Shown here one piece after another: positions 42,404-50,204 of a DNA stretch of 64,000 bases. A program made the translations under genes and the position numbers. Below the pieces are notes generated by a model. The model searched no databases. It saw nothing but the letters and a program-made list of their open reading frames with translations, and was not told the origin of the DNA. The first letter of the stretch is position 1. Every line of letters begins with the position of its first letter. This stretch comes from CBDBUR01 sp965209065 (GTDB lineage Bacteria > Pseudomonadota > Alphaproteobacteria > JAPOUT01 > G958296285), in assembly GCA_965209065.1 (NCBI GenBank), contig OZ242373.1, positions 1,364,001 to 1,428,000 of the forward strand, given 5' to 3'.

Positions 42404-44086
42404 TTACTCTTCCACTCTCAAACTTTGTAAAGTTCGCCAATTTTCATCTTGTGGGCGTTTGACTTCCCAAACATCATAACCATTAAACGATTGAATCCTT
42501 CCCGTGTCTTGTCTAAAAGCCTCGGCTGCCGCGGCAGAAGGGCTATTAACAACCACTTCACCAACCTTCCATTTTCCCCCTTTTATTATTTCAGCGGTAT
42601 ACATCTTTCCACTTTTATACATTCTTGCCTGTGTGCCTTCTGGCAAATCAATGTTTTTCTTGGTTGTTCTTCTTCTTTGTTCTTTTTCTCTTAATATGTT
42701 TCCCCGCTTATCCTTATTTTTAAACTTTTGCCGCGCTACTTCAACATCTTTAGCACTTTTAGGGTGGCAAGCTCGATGGACAAGCGCAGCATTACTTAAA
42801 TCGGTCTTCCCTCCTTCAGAGTGTGGCTCAACATGATGAACTTCAACCTCACTCCAAACAACATTTTTGTCGCACATTAAGCAGGTTTTATTATCTCTAA
42901 AAAATACATATTCTCTTTCTATGCGGTCAAAGCCCCTCCTTGGATCTTTAGCGTTGAGATACCCCCCCTCTTTCATAAATTCTCCAATTTTTTCTAAAAA
43001 GAATATATGACGGTGCTGAATAGTATCGTGGTTGTTGCTACCACCTCTAATGTGCATACCATATTGCACATAATATTCATTTTGTAATTTTTCTTTATCA
43101 TCTTGAATAGTTCTTGCCTCTGCCAAACTTTTCTGAAATTTTTCTAATGCCCCACCTAAACCCTCTTTCCAATTAGGAGTATAATTATCCATAATAGAAT
43201 CGACAAAAACAACAAGGTGATGTGCCAAATGAGCTTCTAGTCTTGGTAGATTCTTACCTTGATAAACCTCTTCAATAATTTTAAGTATTTTACAGAATCT
43301 TTTAGCTCTATCTTCTTCCCTATCAAAATCAATGTGTAGGCGATAAAAATCATCTATGAATTTATTTTTCAAATCCACAAAACGTTGATATTGGTGATAA
43401 TAATCGTAAGACATATAGAGGTAAGCTGCTAACTCTCTTGTGCGCCCTCTTCTGTCTGATGTTTGTCCCATAACCTTTGGAAAAAAGTTATGCCCCGGAT
43501 ATTTTGCTATTTCTGGCTTGCCACCAATTTCTAAAATGAAATCGGTGAAACCACCAGGCCAAGCATCGCGTTTTTCTTGCGGGTTTAATGGTAATCCCGC
43601 CTGTAATCTAATAAATAAATCACGCACTTCATTATCATCTTTAGATGTAATAAACACAGTCGGGATTTTTGTTTCTCGTATAATTTTTTTATACTCATCG
43701 GATAGCTCAGTAAAGCGTTTGCCCCCCCAATCACAATTTTTTTGCTTCATAAAATTAGGAAAGCGAGTTTTTTCATCATTATTGGGGTCAAAAAGCTCAA
43801 AAGCCCCCTCAAAATACTCATATAGCGTTTCTATTCTTTGCTGTCCGTCTATTATTTCATAGTTGCGATTAGTATGCTCTACGCTGCCCATTGGTATTGC
43901 GATTTCCTTTTCGTGTAAATAAACTAAGGGGATAGGATACTCTCTTAAAACAGAATCAATAAATAATTTTTTTTGGTCTTCACCCCATACCTTGCCTCTT
44001 TGGTATTCGTGATTAGTCGTTAGAGCCTTGACTTTTCTCAAAGCTAATAATTCTTCAACTGTAGGGTCTTCTTTCCTAGTATCCAT
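42404..44086 (-). CDS. DUF262-HNH nuclease with C-terminal RAMA-like domain
   Basis: A 560-residue predicted defence nuclease. Residues 1-210 form a DUF262 (GmrS/ParB-like) domain: YQRGKVWGEDQKKLFIDSV, then the hallmark DGQQR at 80-84. An HNH domain occupies 402-443, with CLMC, VEVHHVEPHSEGG, LSNAALVHRACH and paired cysteines. Residues 481-560 (KMYTAEIIKGGKW, SPSAAAAEAF, FNGYDVWEVK) match the RAMA pattern, a domain thought to read modified bases. DUF262-HNH proteins include the GmrSD-type modification-dependent enzymes. The gene is far more AT-rich than leuC and leuD on either side, and its ATG overlaps the leuC stop (TAATG), so it is probably a recent arrival riding on the operon. The RAMA call is from pattern only. 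Confidence 0.82.
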   Translation of the reverse strand: MDTRKEDPTVEELLALRKVKALTTNHEYQRGKVWGEDQKKLFIDSVLREYPIPLVYLHEKEIAIPMGSVEHTNRNYEIIDGQQRIETLYEYFEGAFELFDPNNDEKTRFPNFMKQKNCDWGGKRFTELSDEYKKIIRETKIPTVFITSKDDNEVRDLFIRLQAGLPLNPQEKRDAWPGGFTDFILEIGGKPEIAKYPGHNFFPKVMGQTSDRRGRTRELAAYLYMSYDYYHQYQRFVDLKNKFIDDFYRLHIDFDREEDRAKRFCKILKIIEEVYQGKNLPRLEAHLAHHLVVFVDSIMDNYTPNWKEGLGGALEKFQKSLAEARTIQDDKEKLQNEYYVQYGMHIRGGSNNHDTIQHRHIFFLEKIGEFMKEGGYLNAKDPRRGFDRIEREYVFFRDNKTCLMCDKNVVWSEVEVHHVEPHSEGGKTDLSNAALVHRACHPKSAKDVEVARQKFKNKDKRGNILREKEQRRRTTKKNIDLPEGTQARMYKSGKMYTAEIIKGGKWKVGEVVVNSPSAAAAEAFRQDTGRIQSFNGYDVWEVKRPQDENWRTLQSLRVEE

Positions 44087-45489
44087 TATAATACCTTCCT
44101 CACATCGACGAAATGCCCTTTGATAGCGGCGGCGGTCGCCATCGCGGGGCTAACGAGATGGGTCCTGCCGCCTCTGCCTTGCCTGCCCTCAAAGTTGCGG
44201 TTAGACGTGCTCGCGCAGCGCTCGCCTGACGCGAGCTTGTCGTCATTCATCGCCAAGCACATAGAGCAACCGGGTTCGCGCCACTCGAATCCCGCTTGAG
44301 TGAAAATGCTATCGAGCCCTTCGGCTTCGGCTTGCGCCTTCACCAGCCCCGAGCCCGGCACAATCATCGCGTGAACGCTGGTTGAAACTTTGCCTTGCAT
44401 TTTCTCAATCACTTTAGCAACTTCACGCAAGTCTTCAATCCTGCCGTTAGTGCAAGAGCCGATAAAAACGCGGTCTATTTTTATATCGGTCATTTTTTGA
44501 TTTGGCTTGAGGTTCATATAATGAAGCGCGCGTTGCATTGCTTGCTTTTGTTCTTCGTTGGGAGCGGCTTCGGGGTCGGGCACCGCGCTTTCAACCGAGA
44601 CAACATCTTGCGGGCTTGTTCCCCACGTGACCATAGGCGGTAAGTTTTCTGCATCAAGGATAACTTCTTTATCAAACTCGGCATCATCATCAGAGGTAAG
44701 CGTGCGCCAATAATTTTCTGCTTGCGTCCAGTCTTCACCTTTAGGCGCGCGCGGTTTGTCTTTTAGATAATTGAACGTGGTTTCATCGGGTGCGATGAGG
44801 CCGGCTTTCGCACCTGCCTCAATAGACATATTGCACACGGTCATTCTGCCTTCCATCGACAAGGCGCGCACGGCTTCGCCACTATATTCGATAACATAGC
44901 CGGTTGCGCCGCCGGTTCCAATTTCGCCGATGATAGCGAGAATTAAATCTTTAGCGGTAGCCGCCGGCGGCAAGCGATTATCAACCCGAATGCGCATATT
45001 GAGTGCCTTTTTTTGTATCAGAGTTTGCGTTGCCAGCACATGCTCCACCTCAGAAGTGCCGATACCGTGCGCGAGCGCGCCAAACGCGCCGTGCGTTGAA
45101 GTATGACTATCGCCACAAACAATAACCTGACCGGGCAACGTGAGTCCCTGCTCGGGACCTATAATATGAACGATACCTTGTCTTTTGTCTTCCATACCAA
45201 AGAACTCTATGTTGAATTCTTTTGCGTTGCGCTCGAGGGTTTCTACTTGAATACGCGACTCCTTGTCTTGAATACCGCGCGCGCGATTTTGGGTCGGCAC
45301 GTTATGGTCGGCGACAGCAAAGGTGCGGTGGGGTGCGCGCACAGAGCGAGCGGCTTGACGCACGCCTTCAAAAGCCTGCGGGCTGGTCACTTCGTGGACG
45401 AGATGCCTATCAACATAAATGAGTGATGCGCCTTCTTCATCTGCGCCGACAAAATGAGATTCCCATATTTTATCGTATAGCGTTGACAT
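44086..45489 (-). CDS. leuC: 3-isopropylmalate dehydratase large subunit
   Basis: A 467-residue aconitase-family enzyme with the three Fe-S cysteines in IGSCTNGR and GCSMCLAMN, plus DGDSHTSTHGAFG-like VVCGDSHTSTHGAFG. The start adjoins the rplS stop directly. leuD, its obligate partner, is displaced by the inserted nuclease gene. Confidence 0.97.
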   Translation of the reverse strand: MSTLYDKIWESHFVGADEEGASLIYVDRHLVHEVTSPQAFEGVRQAARSVRAPHRTFAVADHNVPTQNRARGIQDKESRIQVETLERNAKEFNIEFFGMEDKRQGIVHIIGPEQGLTLPGQVIVCGDSHTSTHGAFGALAHGIGTSEVEHVLATQTLIQKKALNMRIRVDNRLPPAATAKDLILAIIGEIGTGGATGYVIEYSGEAVRALSMEGRMTVCNMSIEAGAKAGLIAPDETTFNYLKDKPRAPKGEDWTQAENYWRTLTSDDDAEFDKEVILDAENLPPMVTWGTSPQDVVSVESAVPDPEAAPNEEQKQAMQRALHYMNLKPNQKMTDIKIDRVFIGSCTNGRIEDLREVAKVIEKMQGKVSTSVHAMIVPGSGLVKAQAEAEGLDSIFTQAGFEWREPGCSMCLAMNDDKLASGERCASTSNRNFEGRQGRGGRTHLVSPAMATAAAIKGHFVDVRKVL

Positions 45490-46005
45490 TTATTTTTTAT
45501 TTTTTGCGGTGGATTTCTTGCCTGTTTTCTTTTTAGCGGTTTTCTTTTTAGCGGCTTTCTTTTTGGCTGTCTTCTTTTTAACAACCTTCTTTTTGGCAGC
45601 TTTCTTTTTAGCGGTTGATTTAGCGCCCTCTTTAGCGGCAGCCTTATAATCGACGCGTTCGGAGATACGCGCGGCGCGTCCTTGTAATCCGCGCAAGTAG
45701 TATAATTTCGCGCGGCGCACGCGTCCTGTGCGTTGGACGGTGATAGATTCGAGCATGGGGCTAAAGAGCGGGAAGACTCTCTCAACGCCGGTGCCGTGTG
45801 ATATTTTACGCAACGTAAAAGATTGCCCGAGCTGGCTTCCCGAGCGCGCGATACACACGCCCTCGAAGGCTTGGACGCGTTCGCGTTTTCCTTCGGTCAC
45901 GCGGACATTGACCTTCACCAAATCGCCGGGCACGAATTGAGGAATTTGCCGTGTTTTTGTGAGTGCCTCTATGTGGGCATCATTTATCTTTTCCATCAGG
46001 GACAT
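45490..46005 (-). CDS. rplS: ribosomal protein bL19 with Lys/Ala-rich tail
   Basis: Large-subunit protein at the 30S-50S interface. The first 115 or so residues are normal bL19 (FVPGDLVKVNVRVTEG, SGSQLGQSFTLRKIS, RRAKLYYLRGLQGRAARI). A tail of about 50 residues follows, built from AKKK-type repeats (AAKKKVVKKKTAKKKAAKKK), like histone H1 or the tails of some bacterial DNA-binding proteins. The charge is opposite to the acidic tail of bS16 in the same operon. Confidence 0.96.
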   Translation of the reverse strand: MSLMEKINDAHIEALTKTRQIPQFVPGDLVKVNVRVTEGKRERVQAFEGVCIARSGSQLGQSFTLRKISHGTGVERVFPLFSPMLESITVQRTGRVRRAKLYYLRGLQGRAARISERVDYKAAAKEGAKSTAKKKAAKKKVVKKKTAKKKAAKKKTAKKKTGKKSTAKNKK

Positions 46006-46029
46006 AGGGGCGATAGTAGCATAATTGTT

Positions 46030-46779
46030 TTATTCTGTCTTTTTATTTTTGCTGTTTATTCCCCCATTTATTTTGGGCTCGCGCAGGTCTGCTCGGCGTT
46101 GAGCGGTTCTGTCGTGCGCCTGTTCTTTGCGCCACGCGGCGATAGCCTTATGGTTGCCCGACAAAAGAACGGAGGGAATAGAGTGCCCGCGCCATTCGCG
46201 CGGCGCGGTGTAGTGTGGATATTCCAGCAGGTTCGGGTTGCTAAAGCTCTCGTCATCGAGAGAGCTGCTATCGCCGACGACATCAGGCAGGAGGCGCACA
46301 AGGGCTTCGAGCAAAACGAGTGCGGCGGCTTCTCCACCGGCGAGCACAAAATCGCCGATACTTATTTCCTCAGCGTCATACACATCGAGGACTCTCTGGT
46401 CTATGCCTTCAAAGCGTCCGCACAGAAGGATGAGTCCTTCAGCTTGAGAAAGGGCTTGGACTTTTTTTTGCGTGAGCGGTTTTCCTGCGGGCGTTAGATA
46501 AACGAGCGGGTTTGGATTTTTTTCTTTTGCGGCGTCGATGGCTTTGGCGACAATATTGGGGCGCATAACCATACCGGCACCGCCGCCGGCGGGTGTGCCA
46601 TCGATGTGGTGGCTCGGCGCTTTGTCGGCGAATTGCTTGAGGTCTATTAAATCGAGTTGCCAGCGTTTTTCTTTCAGCGCGCGCCCGATAAGACTTGCGG
46701 CTAAAGTAGCGGGAAAAACTTCGGGGAAAAGCGTAATGACGCTTGCGTGAAAAGGTTGCCTATTCGGCTTTTTCGTCAT
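46030..46779 (-). CDS. trmD: tRNA (guanine-37-N1) methyltransferase
   Basis: SPOUT-class enzyme that makes m1G37, 249 residues. VITLFPEVFPATL, DGTPAGGGAGMVMRP, LLCGRFEGIDQRV and ISIGDFVLAGGEAAAL (knot region) are diagnostic. Its first codons overlap the rpsP end by 20 bases. rimM, which usually lies between these two genes, is absent here. Confidence 0.96.
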   Translation of the reverse strand: MTKKPNRQPFHASVITLFPEVFPATLAASLIGRALKEKRWQLDLIDLKQFADKAPSHHIDGTPAGGGAGMVMRPNIVAKAIDAAKEKNPNPLVYLTPAGKPLTQKKVQALSQAEGLILLCGRFEGIDQRVLDVYDAEEISIGDFVLAGGEAAALVLLEALVRLLPDVVGDSSSLDDESFSNPNLLEYPHYTAPREWRGHSIPSVLLSGNHKAIAAWRKEQAHDRTAQRRADLREPKINGGINSKNKKTE

Positions 46780-47455
46780 CTTGTTTGGGAGAGTCTTCAG
46801 TCTCGGCTTCAGGTTCGGGCGCTTCTGCTTCGGCTTTAGGCGCGGCTTCAGCTTCAGCTGTTTCGGCTTCGGGAGCTTCGGTTTCGACTTCAGCTTCGGG
46901 AGCTTCTGCTACTTCTGCTTCAGGCGCGGCTTCAGCTTCGGCTTCGGGTTCGGCTACTTCGGCTTTGGGAGCTTCAGCCTCGGCTGCCTCAGCCTCGGCT
47001 GCCTCAGCCTCGGCTGCCTCAGCTTCATTTTCTTTATCTTCTTCTTTTGGCGCAGCGGCTGCCTCGGCTGCCTCAGCTTCGGCGGCTTTTGCTTTTTCAA
47101 CGGCATCTTGTGCTCTTTGTTGAGCCTTAGCTTTCGGTTTCGCCTTGTTGGGATTGTTGCGTTTGGTTTGGCTATCCAAAATTTTAGCTTCCTCTAGGAA
47201 GCGCAGGACTCTATCAGTGGGTTGCGCGCCTTGCGCGAGCCAGTGCTTTATTCTCTCGTCATCGAGTTGGAGGCGTAGGCGTCCTGCTTGTTGTTCTTTC
47301 TCGCTTATTTTGTGGTCGCTAGCGATGAGAGGGTTATAGAATCCTAATTTTTCGATATAGCGCCCATCGCGCGGCGCGCGCACGTCAGCAACAACGATAC
47401 GATAATAGGGCTGCTTCTTGGCACCCGAGCGCGCTAGTCTAATTTTCAAAGTCAT
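46760..47455 (-). CDS. rpsP: ribosomal protein bS16 with long acidic Ala/Glu tail
   Basis: A 231-residue protein. Residues 1-85 are bS16 (IRLARSGAKKQPYYRIVVADVRAPRDGRYIEKLGFYNP); most bS16 proteins end near 80-110 residues. After a basic linker (KAKPKAKAQQRAQDAVEKAK) the last 120 residues are nearly all Ala, Glu and Pro, partly encoded by 15-nt repeats. The tail is probably unstructured. The gene opens the operon that runs through trmD, rplS, leuC, leuD, leuB and asd and has a consensus promoter upstream. Confidence 0.95.
   Translation of the reverse strand: MTLKIRLARSGAKKQPYYRIVVADVRAPRDGRYIEKLGFYNPLIASDHKISEKEQQAGRLRLQLDDERIKHWLAQGAQPTDRVLRFLEEAKILDSQTKRNNPNKAKPKAKAQQRAQDAVEKAKAAEAEAAEAAAAPKEEDKENEAEAAEAEAAEAEAAEAEAPKAEVAEPEAEAEAAPEAEVAEAPEAEVETEAPEAETAEAEAAPKAEAEAPEPEAETEDSPKQDDEKAE
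46971..47030. repeat. 15-nt tandem repeat coding for AEAAEAEA in rpsP
   Basis: Copies of GCCTCAGCCTCGGCT at 46986-47000 and 47001-47015 are identical, with near copies at 46971-46985 and 47016-47030. Units are in frame, so gain or loss changes tail length only. Confidence 0.8.
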
Positions 47456-47511
47456 AAAATTCCCAATAAAAGTTTAGAGTTTCTAGTTTCGACCTCTAAA
47501 GATATAAAGAT

Positions 47512-47541
47512 ATATTAGCAAAAAAGGCTTGCTTGTGTCAA
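47512..47541 (-). promoter_or_regulatory. sigma70 promoter of the rpsP-trmD-rplS-leu-asd operon
   Basis: On the minus strand a perfect TTGACA (47541-47536) and TAATAT (47517-47512) are 18 bases apart. The rpsP ATG lies 56 bases downstream of the -10 box. It is the best promoter match in this region and would drive at least the ribosomal and leucine genes, including the inserted nuclease. Confidence 0.75.
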
Positions 47542-47550
47542 TAATAGTTT

Positions 47551-48423
47551 ATGGAAATTTCTTTTGCGCGAATGAATGGGTTAGGCAATCGGTTTGCGAT
47601 TATTGACGACCGCAAGCTGTGTCTGCGCGCGGGTGTGGCGGAGGGTCTTGCCACGCGCATCGAGGGCATAGACCAGCTTTTGGTTCTACAAGCTCCGCGC
47701 GGTGAGGGTGCGTTATTTATGGCGATATACAATAGCGACGGCTCTCAGGCGGAGGCGTGTGGCAATGGCGTTCGTTGCGTGGCGTGGCTGGGGCTAGAGG
47801 CGATGAAAGAAACGACCGCGACCGCGAGCGGCGGCGGCGGCGGCAGCAGCGGCGGCGGCGCAACGGATTCTATCGCGATAGAAACTTTGGGTGGTTTGGT
47901 TATGTGTCGGCGGCGCGGTGATTTAATAGAGGCGGATATGGGTTTGCCGAAGTTTGACTGGCAGGAGATTCCGCTTTCTCAAGCGCGCGACACGTTGAAC
48001 CTTAGGTTTGACGAAGTGCCAACGGCGGTTGGTCTTGGAACGGCGGTGAATGTTGGCAATCCCCATTTGGTTTTTTTTCCCTCTGTCGCCTCTTCGTCTT
48101 TTGACTGGCGCGCTTTGGGAGAGGCTTTAGGAAAGCATCCACTTTTTTCTCATGGGGTGAATGTTTCTTTTGTTTCGATTAAGGACGAGGGTCTTGTCGT
48201 TGATGTTTGGGAGCGCGGCGCGGGAGCGACGCAAGCTTGTGGCACGGCTGCTTGTGCTTCTTTGGTGGCAGCCTGTCGGCGTTTTCCTGTGATGCCGCGC
48301 ACGGCGCCGGTGCGTTTAGCGGGTGGGTTGTTAGAGATTCATTGGCGCGCGGTGGACAATCATATTTTAATGACGGGTGGCATTACTTGGGAAAGCGCGG
48401 GGTCTATTCAATGTCAGGAGTAA
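47551..48423 (+). CDS. dapF: diaminopimelate epimerase
   Basis: Makes meso-diaminopimelate for lysine and peptidoglycan, 290 residues. The two catalytic cysteines lie in EACGNGVRC and TQACGTAAC; FARMNGLGNRFAII and NVGNPHLVFF are also typical. An insertion ASGGGGGSSGGGATDS, coded by a GGC-triplet run at 47827-47865, enlarges a surface loop near residue 100. It overlaps mtaB by 13 bases. Confidence 0.95.
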   Translation: MEISFARMNGLGNRFAIIDDRKLCLRAGVAEGLATRIEGIDQLLVLQAPRGEGALFMAIYNSDGSQAEACGNGVRCVAWLGLEAMKETTATASGGGGGSSGGGATDSIAIETLGGLVMCRRRGDLIEADMGLPKFDWQEIPLSQARDTLNLRFDEVPTAVGLGTAVNVGNPHLVFFPSVASSSFDWRALGEALGKHPLFSHGVNVSFVSIKDEGLVVDVWERGAGATQACGTAACASLVAACRRFPVMPRTAPVRLAGGLLEIHWRAVDNHILMTGGITWESAGSIQCQE

Positions 48424-49601
48424 AGACTATCAATTTAGGGTGCAGGCTCAATTTGTATGAGACCGAGCAGATGAGTCATCTCGCGCGAACGAATGGCTTG
48501 TCGGCGATAACGATAATCAATTCGTGCGCGGTCACGCGGGAAGCGGTGCGTCAAACGAAGCAAACGGTTCGGCGCGCGCATAAGAATAACCCGCACCATA
48601 AAATTTTTATCACCGGCTGCGCGACAGAAACGGACAAAGAGTTTTTTGTCAAAATGCCTGAAGTGTCGGGCATTATTGACAACGCGCATAAGTTATCAAA
48701 CCCAATGTTTGCGCGCCAAAGTTTAGCCCCGCAAGCGCGCACCCGCGCTTTATTACAAATACAAACCGGTTGCGATTGGCAATGTTCTTTTTGTATCACA
48801 AGAATAGCAAGAGGACGCGCGCGCTCGCGCTCTATAGAGAGCTTAATCAAAGAAGCGAATTTTTTATTTTCTCAAGGTCATTTAGAAATTACACTCACCG
48901 GCGTGGATATTGCTTCTTACGGTAAAGATTTTTCGCGGCGGTGTTTTTTGGGCGACTTGGTAGAGCGGTTATTACAAGAAACACCTGAAGGCTTGAAGTT
49001 TCGTTTAAGCTCGCTTGACCCTGCGGCGGTAGATGAAAAACTTTTTCACCTTTTGGTGCGTGCGCCGCGCCTTCAACCTTTCCTTCATCTGTCTATTCAA
49101 TCGGGCGATAATATTATCTTAAAAAGAATGAAGAGACGCCACACGCCCGCGCAAGTGATAGCCTTGTGCGCGGCTTTAAGAAAGGAGCGGGCATTTACTT
49201 TTGGCGCGGATTTCATTGTTGGCTTCCCCACAGAAAGCGAGGCGCAATTCCAAAATAGCAAAGCCCTGATAGAAGCGTGCGATATTGTTTTTGCGCATAT
49301 TTTTCCTTATTCGGCGCGCGCAGGCACGGCGGCGGCGCGTATGCCAAAGTTAGATTCAAGTTGCATTAAAACGCGTGCGGCAAGGTTAAGAGAGTATAGC
49401 GATAAAAGACTTGAATCTTTTTTACAAGCGCAAGTTGGCACGCGGCAAAAATTTCTTGCTGAGACTGCGCATAGCGGGCGCAGTGATAATAATTGCCGTG
49501 CTATTTGGCAAGAGCCACTAACGGCGAACGCTTACTATGAAATGAACGTGCGCGCGTGCGCGGACAAAAGGCTTAAGGTTGAGCGGGTTGCGCTTGCTTG
49601 A
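48411..49601 (+). CDS. mtaB: tRNA t6A37 methylthiotransferase MtaB
   Basis: Radical SAM enzyme that converts t6A to ms2t6A at tRNA position 37, about 396 residues from ATG 48411. The N-terminal UPF0004 domain carries its Fe-S cysteines (NLGCRLN, INSCAVT, ITGCATE) and the radical SAM site is GCDWQCSFCITRIARG near residue 124. The order dapF-mtaB is common in alphaproteobacteria. Its 3' end overlaps the convergent ccmG gene by 29 bases. Confidence 0.94.
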   Translation: MSGVKTINLGCRLNLYETEQMSHLARTNGLSAITIINSCAVTREAVRQTKQTVRRAHKNNPHHKIFITGCATETDKEFFVKMPEVSGIIDNAHKLSNPMFARQSLAPQARTRALLQIQTGCDWQCSFCITRIARGRARSRSIESLIKEANFLFSQGHLEITLTGVDIASYGKDFSRRCFLGDLVERLLQETPEGLKFRLSSLDPAAVDEKLFHLLVRAPRLQPFLHLSIQSGDNIILKRMKRRHTPAQVIALCAALRKERAFTFGADFIVGFPTESEAQFQNSKALIEACDIVFAHIFPYSARAGTAAARMPKLDSSCIKTRAARLREYSDKRLESFLQAQVGTRQKFLAETAHSGRSDNNCRAIWQEPLTANAYYEMNVRACADKRLKVERVALA

Positions 49602-50085
49602 GGGCGGCTTCGACCGCCGCTTCGATGGGCTTTATATTTGTTAGCGGACCCAAATGATGATAGACAATTCTCCCTTCGCCATCTAGGACGAAGGTTTCGG
49701 GCACGCCTTTGATGCCCCAGCCCAAAGCGGCGTAGCCTGTTTTGTCTAAGCCCACGCGCCCGAACGGATTTCCCAAAGTGCGTAAGAATCGCAGGGCGTT
49801 GTCTTCGTTATCGCGGTAGGCGATGCCAAAAACGCGATATTTTTTCTGTGCGAGCTTCATCAAAACGGGGTGCTCGGCGCGGCAGGGCGCGCACCAGCTT
49901 GCCCAAAAATTGACGATTGTGGGCTTGCCTTCATATAAGTGTTTTAGTTCTAGCAGGGGCGTTTTTCCGAGCGGCGCTAAAGAAAGCCCGCTAATGGGGA
50001 TAGGCGCTGCCTCGTTTGGCGAGCAAGCACTTAACAAGCAAAAGTTTAGCGAGCATAAAATCAAAAGAGTTAAGAGCTTTCTCAT
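49573..50085 (-). CDS. ccmG: CcmG/DsbE-type thiol:disulfide oxidoreductase
   Basis: Thioredoxin-fold protein that keeps apocytochrome haem-site cysteines reduced, 170 residues. The leader MRKLLTLLILCSLNFCLLSACS ends in a lipoprotein-like LSAC; the active site is WASWCAPCRAEHP, and the GVPETFVLDGEG loop is typical of CcmG. It is the last gene of ccmABCDG and its ATG overlaps the ccmD stop. Confidence 0.93.
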   Translation of the reverse strand: MRKLLTLLILCSLNFCLLSACSPNEAAPIPISGLSLAPLGKTPLLELKHLYEGKPTIVNFWASWCAPCRAEHPVLMKLAQKKYRVFGIAYRDNEDNALRFLRTLGNPFGRVGLDKTGYAALGWGIKGVPETFVLDGEGRIVYHHLGPLTNIKPIEAAVEAALKQAQPAQP

Positions 50086-50204
50086 TTATTTTTCTTTTGT
50101 TTTTTTTGTAGCCTTGCCATTTCCCTAAAGCTAGAGAGCGTGAGCCAGCCCAAGCCCACAGCGGCGAGCGCATAGCTCAAGAAGACATAAGCGGTATAAC
50201 TCAT
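50082..50204 (-). CDS. ccmD: haem exporter accessory protein CcmD
   Basis: A 40-residue single-pass membrane protein: MSYTAYVFLSYALAAVGLGW followed by TLSSFREMARLQKKQKKNK. One transmembrane helix and a basic C-terminal tail are exactly the CcmD pattern; it helps release haem-CcmE from CcmABC. It overlaps ccmC upstream and ccmG downstream, both as ATGA. Confidence 0.9.
   Translation of the reverse strand: MSYTAYVFLSYALAAVGLGWLTLSSFREMARLQKKQKKNK

Noticed and set aside
45490..45640. Lys/Ala tail of bL19 as a separate histone-like gene
   Set aside because: It is in frame with rplS without a stop or a new start.
46743..47197. Plus-strand Ser/Ala- and Phe/Gly-rich frames over the rpsP tail
   Set aside because: They are the antisense of the acidic tail repeats and have no homology or ribosome site.
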